DNA from: a virus
Direction: 5' to 3' (one strand)
Length of the DNA stretch: 27,769 nt
IMG/VR virus record: IMGVR_UViG_3300034407_000719
Location: 1 to 27,769 of that record
Shown here in pieces: positions 20,772 to 27,568 of the stretch. How positions within the stretch are numbered: the first letter of the stretch is position 1; every line of letters starts with the position of its first letter. The notes under the pieces were generated by a model. The model was not told the origin of the DNA. It ran no database searches and was given only the letters and a program-made list of their open reading frames with translations. The translations under genes and the position numbers were made by a program.

Positions 20772-21256
20772 TCTGCAACAATTTCAGCAACATAAGACCC
20801 TGCTGGTAACGATTTGTTATAGCCATATAATGCAGTGGAGCTAACAGTAAACCAAGTTGATCCAGCCAAAGTCATATCGAAGGTAGTTACATTTGATGGA
20901 CTAATTACTTTTGCGGTTTCATAAGCACTCATTTCCGTTACCGAAACCTGACCAACAACTGTTGACCCACTCCACACAACTGTATCACTTAAAGTCGGAG
21001 AAGAACTGAACGAAATCGGATGCGTAAAGCTAGTCTTATAGAAGTTAGCTTGAGCAATATCTACACGGATGGATGCGTGAGTACCTCCACTAGCTGGTAA
21101 AGTGTCGAGCTTGTTTGGTAATGGGTTTCCGTAAACACCTTGAGTTTCAGTCCAGATAGAACATTTTGCCTGTACTTGTCCATTTATAGGGCTGTTTACT
21201 GCAAGAGCTGGAGAAGCGAAAATCAAAGAGCTTATAATTACAAGTTTATTAAACAT
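20756..21256 (-). CDS. Exported pilin/spore-coat-U-like subunit
   Basis: A 166-residue secreted protein with a signal peptide (MFNKLVIISSLIFASPALAV, cut after ALA). The mature part is beta-rich: a first Cys in VQAKCSIWTETQGVYGNPLP, an IRVDIAQANFYKTSFTHPIS strand region, DTVVWSGSTVVGQVSV, FDMTLAGSTWFTVSSTALYG, and the C-terminal strand SYVAEIVAECIAK with a second Cys. Two Cys and the strand order resemble DUF4402/pilin-like subunits that polymerise by donor-strand exchange, but no usher is encoded here. A strong SD (GAAGGA) precedes the ATG; a repeat pair ends 19 bp upstream. Confidence 0.72.
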   Translation of the reverse strand: MFNKLVIISSLIFASPALAVNSPINGQVQAKCSIWTETQGVYGNPLPNKLDTLPASGGTHASIRVDIAQANFYKTSFTHPISFSSSPTLSDTVVWSGSTVVGQVSVTEMSAYETAKVISPSNVTTFDMTLAGSTWFTVSSTALYGYNKSLPAGSYVAEIVAECIAK

Positions 21257-21274
21257 AATAGTTCCTTCTTTTAG

Positions 21275-21322
21275 CCTAGAGGGGTTTTTGGTTCATTATT
21301 CCCTAGAGGGGTTTTTGGTTCA
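21275..21322 (-). repeat. Repeat pair 3 of the TGAACCAAAAACCCC family
   Basis: Two identical copies, at 21275-21295 and 21302-21322, 27 bp apart, read on the minus strand as TGAACCAAAAACCCC followed by TCTAGG. The inner edge is 19 bp before the ATG of the pilin-like gene. The outer copy's ATG lies directly after the TAA of the upstream gene. The EPKTPLG frame is open across both copies but has no canonical start. Confidence 0.92.
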
Positions 21323-21323
21323 T

Positions 21324-22214
21324 TTATTTGTATTGCGACCTAACTATCTTTCTATGGTTAGCATCATTTCGTAAATTTCTCAATGCCTTGCGATTATCTT
21401 GAATATTACTGTCATTTAATTGAATTGTATCCTTATATATACCACCATCAATCTTTACATCATAATAAGAGTTTATTTTCCCTACAGCCGCCATTTCTGT
21501 AAGCATATTTAGTTGTTGAGTTGGGTCAGCTATTTTTTCTACTGCACCTGAGATTGCAAGAACCTTCTCCATTGTAACCTCTTTCTTTTCCTCCTCTTCT
21601 TTAGCTTCCTTTAGTTTCTCTTCCTTCTGTTTTTCAGCCTTACGTTCTAGCTGAAACTTTACCCATTCATCATAATATGGATCATTTACATTAGGGTCAG
21701 TATCAAGCAGATTATTATTTAACAAATATTGATATAAGTTTGCTTGGAAATCTGGGCAACTAGGGTCTGACAATGGAATAAAACAAGGGTCGAACGAGTA
21801 ATGATAATTAACTGATACGTCACTTAAAGTGCCATCCCCAGTAACACTTATTGAACCATCTCCCCATAATGGCAGTAAAGATGGTGTTACAGGGTCGTAG
21901 CCAATCTTAGTTGATCCAGCAATTCCATTCCAATTATCAACATTTTCATAAATGTTTCCTGTGCCATCAGCGTTCTTGTTTTTAATAATTACAGATCCAT
22001 TAGTGCTTTCATTCTTATCTAGTGTGTATTGATGAAAGACACCTTTTACTGTTAACCCTGTTTGGCTGGGGAATAGATTTAACATCTGCCAAATATAAGC
22101 ATCTTTAGCCGCATTATTAGTGCTGGAGTTTACTACTTCAGATGAGGAGGAGTAAGGAAATAAGCAAACCACCAATCCCAATGACACCTTTTGCAGTATT
22201 TTTATCATCTTCAT
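21324..22214 (-). CDS. Exported protein with charged C-terminal helix
   Basis: The frame opens at 22304, but the N-terminus of a signal peptide (MKMIKILQKVSLGLVVCLFP, then YSSSS) begins at the ATG at 22214 (or 22208), which I choose; 296 residues. The mature part has a beta-rich first half (GDGSISVTGDGTLSDVSVNY), a PCFIPLSDPSCPDF segment with two Cys, DPYYDEWVKFQLERKAEKQK, a Lys/Glu-rich coil, and a C-terminal domain (TQQLNMLTEMAAVGKINSYY). I recall similar proteins with the YDEWVKFQLERKxE pattern in marine phages; function unknown. It overlaps the end of the PPPSA-motif gene by 77 bp. Confidence 0.72.
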   Translation of the reverse strand: MKMIKILQKVSLGLVVCLFPYSSSSEVVNSSTNNAAKDAYIWQMLNLFPSQTGLTVKGVFHQYTLDKNESTNGSVIIKNKNADGTGNIYENVDNWNGIAGSTKIGYDPVTPSLLPLWGDGSISVTGDGTLSDVSVNYHYSFDPCFIPLSDPSCPDFQANLYQYLLNNNLLDTDPNVNDPYYDEWVKFQLERKAEKQKEEKLKEAKEEEEKKEVTMEKVLAISGAVEKIADPTQQLNMLTEMAAVGKINSYYDVKIDGGIYKDTIQLNDSNIQDNRKALRNLRNDANHRKIVRSQYK

Positions 22215-22719
22215 CCCATTTCTTTTTACCATTTGCTTTATAGTCAGGCCATCTTTCTGGTGTTGCTTCCCACTTCTGTAATGCCGCCGCACCAACAAGA
22301 CCATCTATTGGACAGGGCGTTCCAGCATCTTTCATGCTTTGCCATATCGTTTTATCGGTACACATTATGCTAACCGCTGAAACTTTCATCCCCATATCAA
22401 ACATTACTTTAGCCTTTTTTAATAGAACGCAATTAGGCTCTGTAAATGTCTTTCCAGCACTAATACCTAGTATTTGCGTTTGAACTGCACCAGCAACTCC
22501 TACCGTACATAAATCAGTATTAGATGTACTAATTGAGGGTGAAATAGCAGATGGTGGAGGAGATTTTATAGTTGAGTTTGTTGTCGAGTTTACTGTAGAG
22601 TCTGTTGTGTTATCTGTTACTATTGTCTCTGCACTCGTTATAGACGCATAAAACAAGTAACCAACCATAATAAATGCTATAATAAAACAGATTAAAGCAG
22701 TTTTCTTCTTAACTCTCAT
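22138..22719 (-). CDS. Membrane-anchored Ser/Thr-rich protein with SPPPSAI motif
   Basis: A 193-residue protein starting at the ATG at 22719, preceded by GGGGAGGAAA (an ATG 6 codons upstream is less likely). It has an N-terminal membrane segment (ALICFIIAFIMVGYLFYAS), a Thr/Ser/Asn-rich linker (TDSTVNSTTNSTIK), the motif SPPPSAISPSI, then four Cys (TDLC, EPNC, SIMC, GTPC) in a conserved-looking domain CTVGVAGAVQTQILGISAGK, and a C-terminal membrane segment (GVIGIGGLLISLLLLI). I recall the SPPPSAIAPS...DLCxVGVSGAVQTQILG pattern in marine T4-like and other marine phages, where it is uncharacterised. A virion-associated or envelope role is inference. Confidence 0.75.
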   Translation of the reverse strand: MRVKKKTALICFIIAFIMVGYLFYASITSAETIVTDNTTDSTVNSTTNSTIKSPPPSAISPSISTSNTDLCTVGVAGAVQTQILGISAGKTFTEPNCVLLKKAKVMFDMGMKVSAVSIMCTDKTIWQSMKDAGTPCPIDGLVGAAALQKWEATPERWPDYKANGKKKWDEDDKNTAKGVIGIGGLLISLLLLI

Positions 22720-22829
22720 TTTCCTCCCCATGAACAAAAGTTATCTAAAGTAAGAACTTTGCAATTCAAATTCTCACAGCCAGATAAAAACACTGCCAAT
22801 ATAAGAAAAATAACATAGTTTTTATACAT
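22716..22829 (-). CDS. Tiny lipoprotein (lipobox LSGC)
   Basis: A 37-codon frame (begins MYKNYVIFLILAVFLSGCEN) whose first 17 residues form a signal peptide ending in the lipobox LSGC, with Cys 18 as the expected lipidated residue. The mature peptide is only 20 residues (ends NFCSWGGK) and has two further Cys. It overlaps the next gene by 4 bp (ATGA). The SD is weak, so coupling to the upstream membrane peptide gene is likely. It might be an outer-membrane-anchored accessory of the cassette or an entry-exclusion factor. Confidence 0.62.
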   Translation of the reverse strand: MYKNYVIFLILAVFLSGCENLNCKVLTLDNFCSWGGK

Positions 22830-22838
22830 AACACATAA

Positions 22839-22991
22839 TTACTTATCTTCTTTTATAATCATTCCAAGCACACCACATCCAAGACCTATAAAAATAAGCT
22901 CACCTGAGAAAAGTACACCAAGTCCTATTAATATAATACCTATTCCACCCCATGTGGAACTTTCCTTTAATCTATCTATAATCCAACTCAT
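22839..22991 (-). CDS. 50-residue double-membrane-segment peptide
   Basis: A 50-codon frame (begins MSWIIDRLKESSTWGGIGII) with a strong SD (AAGGAG) upstream. An amphipathic start is followed by two hydrophobic segments (GGIGIILIGLGVLFSG and LIFIGLGCGVLGMII) and a charged end KEDK. The layout resembles very small holins, and it sits just downstream of the XhlA-like peptide gene; a function in membrane permeability is possible but unproven. Confidence 0.65.
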   Translation of the reverse strand: MSWIIDRLKESSTWGGIGIILIGLGVLFSGELIFIGLGCGVLGMIIKEDK

Positions 22992-23006
22992 ATTTATTAC
23001 TCCTTG

Positions 23007-23201
23007 TTAAATACCTATTAATTTTAGAAATGTTGACAATCCAAATTGGTTTGCAACTACCACAACAACCGCACCAATACCAAACCATTTCATCTGCTGT
23101 AAATTTGCATTTATACTTGCAAGACTTTTTATTGAGGTTTGTATCAATACATCGTGTCTTTCTAATGTCCATTCTATTTTTTCTAATCTTACATTGCTCA
23201 T
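23007..23201 (-). CDS. XhlA/holin-accessory-like small membrane protein
   Basis: A 64-residue protein starting at the ATG at 23201 (1 nt after the fibre gene stop). The N-terminal half is a coiled-coil helix (LEKIEWTLERHDVLIQTSIK and SLASINANLQQ) and the C-terminal half one membrane segment (WFGIGAVVVVVANQFGLSTF). This matches the layout of haemolysin XhlA-type phage membrane proteins, which support holins or anchor tail-associated lysis. The other reading frame here (22972-23172) is not coding. Confidence 0.65.
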   Translation of the reverse strand: MSNVRLEKIEWTLERHDVLIQTSIKSLASINANLQQMKWFGIGAVVVVVANQFGLSTFLKLIGI

Positions 23202-23202
23202 T

Positions 23203-23871
23203 TTAATGTCCAATCGCTATAAATCTACATAATAGTGAACTCTCTTGAATAGCTCCAATCCCAATCTTAACGGTCGTGGTTGTTAACGTGTGAATTGATA
23301 CCATAGCGTCATCAGTAGAAGAAGTATTTGCTTGGGCTCCATAAGTAGCAGTGGCTTGGAGACACGCATTAGGGAACGTATAGGGCAGACTTACAGTCGT
23401 GCTTGAATCTCTCCCACAAGTAGCACTTCCCCATTGTATAACTAAACCACTTGCAAATTTCTGATATCCATTTGACGCTAAACTTTTAGCTGGCGAATCT
23501 AATACACCTTTTAGTTTAGCTGGTGAAATTAAACTTTCAGTCGTACCTGATCCAGCAGTCCAAACATTTTGAGCTTGGTCACCTAATAAACCAGTTTGAG
23601 TCCCACCTGTATTAACTACTTGAGTATTATCTAAAATATTGTTTGTGTTTGCTGATTGATTTAAATAATTTAATGAGATCCAAGCATCGTCAGCTTCTGA
23701 CCTCATTTTAAGAATGTTTGTGTTTGTATCGTACCATAACATATTTGCATAGGTTGTGCTTGGTGCTGATGATCCAGATGAACAACTTGCTAATGCTTGT
23801 AATGCATTATTAATGTCTGCTCTAGCGTTTGACGCTGATTGATTTGCTATTGTGTAATCATTTTGACTCAT
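23203..23871 (-). CDS. Tail fibre with Gp53-like C-terminal domain
   Basis: A 222-residue receptor-binding protein. The N-terminal part has ANQSASNARADINNALQALA and YANMLWYDTNTNILKMRSEA (the collar-like segment common in fibres), the middle has low-complexity Asn/Thr/Gly stretches (NTGGTQTGLLGDQAQNVWTA), and the C-terminus carries a Gp53-like receptor domain: YQKFASGLVIQWGSATCG, VSLPYTFPNACLQATATYGA, then VKIGIGAIQESSLLCRFIAI. It lies downstream of the J-like gene, so it is probably the side or central tail fibre deciding host range. Confidence 0.82.
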   Translation of the reverse strand: MSQNDYTIANQSASNARADINNALQALASCSSGSSAPSTTYANMLWYDTNTNILKMRSEADDAWISLNYLNQSANTNNILDNTQVVNTGGTQTGLLGDQAQNVWTAGSGTTESLISPAKLKGVLDSPAKSLASNGYQKFASGLVIQWGSATCGRDSSTTVSLPYTFPNACLQATATYGAQANTSSTDDAMVSIHTLTTTTVKIGIGAIQESSLLCRFIAIGH

Positions 23872-23872
23872 T

Positions 23873-26383
23873 TTAGAATTCCACTGTTGCTTTTAATAAA
23901 CTTATTGACGGACTGACATTTGTATTTGTACTTGTTAATTCTGCTTTAAATTTAAACGCTCTCCCAACAACATCCGCTCCATTTGCTAAAGTAAATGGTC
24001 CATACGTTGGACTAGAAGCTGGATCGTCTGGTGTTGCCGCAACATAAACTTCTACATTAGTATCATTAAATGCGGCTTGCTCATCAGTCCAGCCATCAAA
24101 ATTATCAGGCCATGTATCCCAGTCTCCTACTATATTATCCCACGTTCCAGCAGTTGGTTGATGCCGACTAAAAACTGTTATTCCAGTTATTCTAGCAGTT
24201 CTTGAACTGGATGTATCTATATAATTTGCAAAATTATACGTTCCTGACGGATTTGCTCCAGAAATATTGCTAATTATTAGCTCATCAGGGTTAGGTGTTG
24301 TATCAATAACAACATTTGTTTTACTACCAGCAAAACTAGGATTTTCTGTTAAAGTTGATGTTGTACCTACAGGTGGCAATTCAGTAGGCTGTATTACTAA
24401 ACTTGTTGCAGTAACACTTTCATTTAAACCTTTATCAAATGCTTTAATAAAATACATACCTGATCTTGCTGGAAGAGTTGCATTTGTTGCTGGTCTTCCA
24501 ACTTTATTAATTATTGTTGATGAATTTGCCCACGTTCCACTGGAGGTTTGTGAGTAATGTCGTATTCTGTAATACGATAAATCTAAATCTGCTACTGGAG
24601 TCCACGATAAAAACAAAGTCCCACTTGATAATTCATGAACAAAGTTTGTAACATTTGCTGGGGGAGCTGATAAAGCATCAACAGTAAAATTTGGTAAATA
24701 TTCAAAATCACCTTTAATACCAAAAGTATTAATAGCTCTTGCTCGTATATCATAAATACCTCTTGCCAAATCAACGACAATAAATTTACCTAGTTCTCCA
24801 GTTCCCATAGAATTGTAAATCGTATCTGCATCAGCTTTATATTGCACTTCAACTAAATCAATTCGTTCTGCCGCCCCTGCTGTAATTGTGACTTCTAACT
24901 GATTAACTAACTTTTCTGATAATACTCTTGCAACCGCTTCAGCAGAAACACCAACAGAAGGTACATCGAATGGAGATAATAGATTTGTATTATCATTTTC
25001 ATAAACCACGCCATCACTTACTTCATCAAATACACTACTAGAAATTTCTCTTAGAGTAATCTCTATTTGTAAATCAAGATCATCACGTAAACCAAAATTC
25101 CAACTAACAACTTCAAATGTCTTTGCTGTCCAGCCAAATCTAACATTTGTTAAACTAACCGTATCTCCTACTTGCACTTTAAACGCTCGCATCCCAAAAC
25201 TAGCGTTTACAGTTATTTGCTGTCTGTTTCGCTCTAATGCTATCAACGCAATTCTTCTAGCTTCAATAGAATTATCTGTAAAAGGTAAATCAAAATCTAT
25301 TGTACTATCTTGATTATTATCAGCTAATAAAAATGCTGTGTTTGTAATTGCAGGATAATCTGTAACTTGCCAGTTACTTTCAGCACCTCTGAATGTACCT
25401 TTTACTTTATTAAAGTTATCTCTGCGAGAATGTCTTGTGCTTATTTTAATATTAGAGCGTAAATCATCATCGGTTAAAGCTAACTGAACACTTGTAAAAT
25501 ATGCTGGTTTCATTCTCCACTTGCCTTGAGAATACCAAAGCATACCACCAAATGAAGTAATTATATCATTTAAGAAATCTAATGGAGTGATGCTAGTAAC
25601 AAACGCTCCATTACAAGTATATCGAGTAGTAGATGCTAATGTATTAGTTTGATCACAAATATTAGCCGCTGTTATTACCAATGCATCATCTACATTTGCT
25701 ACGTTTTCAGCTAGACCATAACTGGATGTTAAATAATCTCTTATACATAATGCTGGATTATCCGACCATGCTGTTGAGCTATCTCTAGGGTCGTAAACTT
25801 TCTTACCTTTTATAGTGGTTGTTATATTAGGAACACCATTAGGAAATACATCAGCATCAAACTTCAATCTAATATATAAATAAGCTAAACCACTTAATTT
25901 GTGTTCTAATGTCCATTTAGTAGACTCACTTACTAAGTCGCTGTCAGCCGCTTGGCCACTTGTTCCTAAATGTTTATTGATTCTAATAAAGCCGTTATAC
26001 CTAGATGGTGACGTTACATTACCCGACCCATCTAAAGTTATTACTTCATCGTTAATATATATTTCATTAAACTCTTGTATCTCATGTCCAGCATAAGCAA
26101 TAATTCTATGAAGGAATTTATTGTTATTGCCTGTGGCCTCATCAAATACAATAACCCCACCGACCCTCATCTTTCCATATATAATTTGATGATCTAAAGC
26201 AGACCCTTTTGCATTTATTTGATAACCTAAATTAGCTCCTGATTTTGGAGGTTTTGGAGTTAAAGCTCTTAAGGCTAATCCTAATGCCAGATTAGCCGCA
26301 AAAGCCGCTTGAAACCCAGCAAAACCCACTGCAAAAGTTGATGCACCTGCTGAAAATGCCGCTACTCCAATACTAACAGCCAT
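23873..26383 (-). CDS. Tail tip/host-specificity protein, J-like
   Basis: An 836-residue tail hub protein. The N-terminus is Ala/Gly-rich and hydrophobic (VGFAGFQAAFAANLALGLAL), followed by NLGYQINAKGSALDHQIIYG and KMRVGGVIVF typical of J-like tip proteins, a beta-rich hub domain (RDYLTSSYGLAENVANVDDA), the KVQVGDTVSLTNVRFGWTAK strands, then at least two fibronectin-III domains (about 490-670, with LSWTPVADLDLSYYRIRHYS) and a C-terminal domain (TWDNIVGDWDTWPDNFDGW). It closes the tail tube tip and contacts receptors. It is between a GNAT gene (1-bp overlap) and the fibre gene. Confidence 0.9.
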   Translation of the reverse strand: MAVSIGVAAFSAGASTFAVGFAGFQAAFAANLALGLALRALTPKPPKSGANLGYQINAKGSALDHQIIYGKMRVGGVIVFDEATGNNNKFLHRIIAYAGHEIQEFNEIYINDEVITLDGSGNVTSPSRYNGFIRINKHLGTSGQAADSDLVSESTKWTLEHKLSGLAYLYIRLKFDADVFPNGVPNITTTIKGKKVYDPRDSSTAWSDNPALCIRDYLTSSYGLAENVANVDDALVITAANICDQTNTLASTTRYTCNGAFVTSITPLDFLNDIITSFGGMLWYSQGKWRMKPAYFTSVQLALTDDDLRSNIKISTRHSRRDNFNKVKGTFRGAESNWQVTDYPAITNTAFLLADNNQDSTIDFDLPFTDNSIEARRIALIALERNRQQITVNASFGMRAFKVQVGDTVSLTNVRFGWTAKTFEVVSWNFGLRDDLDLQIEITLREISSSVFDEVSDGVVYENDNTNLLSPFDVPSVGVSAEAVARVLSEKLVNQLEVTITAGAAERIDLVEVQYKADADTIYNSMGTGELGKFIVVDLARGIYDIRARAINTFGIKGDFEYLPNFTVDALSAPPANVTNFVHELSSGTLFLSWTPVADLDLSYYRIRHYSQTSSGTWANSSTIINKVGRPATNATLPARSGMYFIKAFDKGLNESVTATSLVIQPTELPPVGTTSTLTENPSFAGSKTNVVIDTTPNPDELIISNISGANPSGTYNFANYIDTSSSRTARITGITVFSRHQPTAGTWDNIVGDWDTWPDNFDGWTDEQAAFNDTNVEVYVAATPDDPASSPTYGPFTLANGADVVGRAFKFKAELTSTNTNVSPSISLLKATVEF

Positions 26384-26850
26384 TAATTATTTTCCCTTAT
26401 TAATGCTTTAGAATAAACTGTTTCTACTGGAGTATAATCTAATCTTTCTAATATTACACCAAAAGATTTATGTTCTTTTACATTTATAGTCATAACTGAA
26501 ATACCATCTTCTTTTATACATCGTTCAGCATACTTTATTAATTTAATTCCAGCAAAACCTTTTCTGTGATCTGGATGCATATATAAAATATCATTTGTAG
26601 CAAATAAATGATCCTTATAATGCAAATGTACACTAATAATAACAATAAAATATCCAATTAACGCATCATCAAAACGTGCAGTAAATATCTTCAATTTGTT
26701 ATTGTCTTCTAAATCATAATAAGTATTCCAATCTGGATTTAACTTTATAACATCTTTATTTAATGCTATTTCTTCCCAGTGCAAATTAATTAAATTAACT
26801 ATCTCTGGTTTTACGTTATTAATAAACTCTTGTTTAAACTCAAGAGCCAC
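26383..26850 (-). CDS. GNAT-family acetyltransferase-like protein in tail operon
   Basis: A 155-residue GNAT-fold protein. It shows the family's central strands (IGYFIVIISVHLHYKDHLFA), the DILYMHPDHRKGFAGIKLIK segment with an acetyl-CoA-binding loop like R-x-x-G-x-A/G, and SVMTINVKEHKSFGVILERL with the Y-x-P end. Start is GTG at 26850; its SD GGGGGAGGAG is embedded in the last codons of the preceding tail gene, so translation is coupled. Some marine podoviruses carry a GNAT-like gene near tail genes as I recall. A structural or virion-modifying role is possible; the substrate is unknown. Confidence 0.8.
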   Translation of the reverse strand: MALEFKQEFINNVKPEIVNLINLHWEEIALNKDVIKLNPDWNTYYDLEDNNKLKIFTARFDDALIGYFIVIISVHLHYKDHLFATNDILYMHPDHRKGFAGIKLIKYAERCIKEDGISVMTINVKEHKSFGVILERLDYTPVETVYSKALIRENN

Positions 26851-27472
26851 TACTCCTCCCCCATGAAATATCCTTGTCTTGCAAATCCTCTACAAAATCC
26901 AACCCTAAATCTGTTGGATAAATTGATTTTTGATATTCTGATGTAAATCGAGCTATTCTTGCTCGTTGTAAATCTATTAATCTATTCTCAACCACTAACT
27001 CTATTGTTGATGTTGATGGCGTTTCTAATATGTTCATCTGATCCATATAGCCTGAGAATATATTAGATATTGATGTTTGATCTGTATCAAGTAAAATCTT
27101 TGAGCCTGTTTGTAATAAAATGTAATCATCACTTTGTTGAAGTAATCTATCAACTGTAAACATACCGAAATAAAGATTACACACTCTGCCTTGATACGGC
27201 TGAGATAATGCCAGTGAAATAACAGATGAAGGTATTCCACTTAATGTAACAGTTGCACCTTTTACTGCAATTTCAGATGCTTCTTCAACTGTACTGATGT
27301 TGAGTAAAGTTCCTGTACCCACCCAATCTTGACTGTCATGAGTGAGAGTTCCAAGACCTGTCCAAAGTCTTAATGTATTATCACCATCAAATAATAATTC
27401 TATTGCAAAGAATGGATAAATAACATCGTCATCAAGTGCTGTAATTATATCTGTAGCTAGATCACGACTCAT
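26840..27472 (-). CDS. Tail assembly protein (DUF2163-like region)
   Basis: A 210-residue protein at the place between tape measure and J-like tip where siphoviruses encode minor tail proteins. Segments: VIYPFFAIELLFDGDNTLRL with WTGLGTLTHD, the TLLNISTVEEASEIAVKGAT strand region, PYQGRVCNLYFGMFTVDRLL, IFSGYMDQMNILE and, at the C-terminus, SIYPTDLGLDFVEDLQDKDI followed by SWGR, a pattern shared with phage tail proteins of this position (LDFVDxLQDxxIxWGR). It overlaps the GNAT gene by 11 bp. A repeat pair ends 21 bp before the ATG and a micro-ORF runs through it into this gene's start. Confidence 0.8.
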   Translation of the reverse strand: MSRDLATDIITALDDDVIYPFFAIELLFDGDNTLRLWTGLGTLTHDSQDWVGTGTLLNISTVEEASEIAVKGATVTLSGIPSSVISLALSQPYQGRVCNLYFGMFTVDRLLQQSDDYILLQTGSKILLDTDQTSISNIFSGYMDQMNILETPSTSTIELVVENRLIDLQRARIARFTSEYQKSIYPTDLGLDFVEDLQDKDISWGRSSGS

Positions 27473-27554
27473 TTATAAACCACATAAATCTGCCTAGAGG
27501 GGTTTTTGGTTCATGTTTGGGTAGTGGGGTTTTTGGTTGATTTTCTCTGGACAT
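27462..27554 (-). CDS. 30-codon leader-type ORF containing the repeats
   Basis: An ATG at 27554, preceded by AAGGAAAAGACC (SD), opens a 30-codon frame: MSREN, QPKTPLPKHEPKTPLGRF, MWFINES. Both repeat copies are read in frame as QPKTPLP and EPKTPLG. The stop lies 11 nt inside the following tail gene, so translation would be coupled. This is the only locus where the repeats lie in an ORF with a normal start. It may be a leader peptide or a short protein. Confidence 0.5.
   Translation of the reverse strand: MSRENQPKTPLPKHEPKTPLGRFMWFINES
27493..27540 (-). repeat. Repeat pair 4 of the TGAACCAAAAACCCC family
   Basis: Copy A at 27493-27513 ends in TCTAGG; copy B at about 27520-27540 is slightly diverged (CAACC instead of GAACC, CCCCACTACC). 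They are 27 bp apart, with the inner edge 21 bp before the ATG of the tail assembly gene. Both copies are inside the 30-codon ORF. Confidence 0.9.
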
Positions 27555-27568
27555 GGTCTTTTCCTTAT

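Noticed and set aside
22214-22304. Upstream start at 22304 for the exported coil protein
   Set aside because: The added 30 residues are basic and would bury the signal peptide; they lie within the coding end of the PPPSA-motif gene in another frame.
22972-23172. Minus-strand Lys/Cys-rich ORF with apparent zinc motifs
   Set aside because: It is the neighbouring frame of the XhlA-like membrane protein gene, which has a coherent coiled coil plus TM segment and a start 1 nt after the preceding stop. The Cys pattern (YWCGCCGSCK) comes from out-of-frame Val/Gly codons.
5187-27540. Repeat family as a CRISPR array
   Set aside because: Only two copies per locus, 4-6 bp between units, four distant loci and no cas genes.
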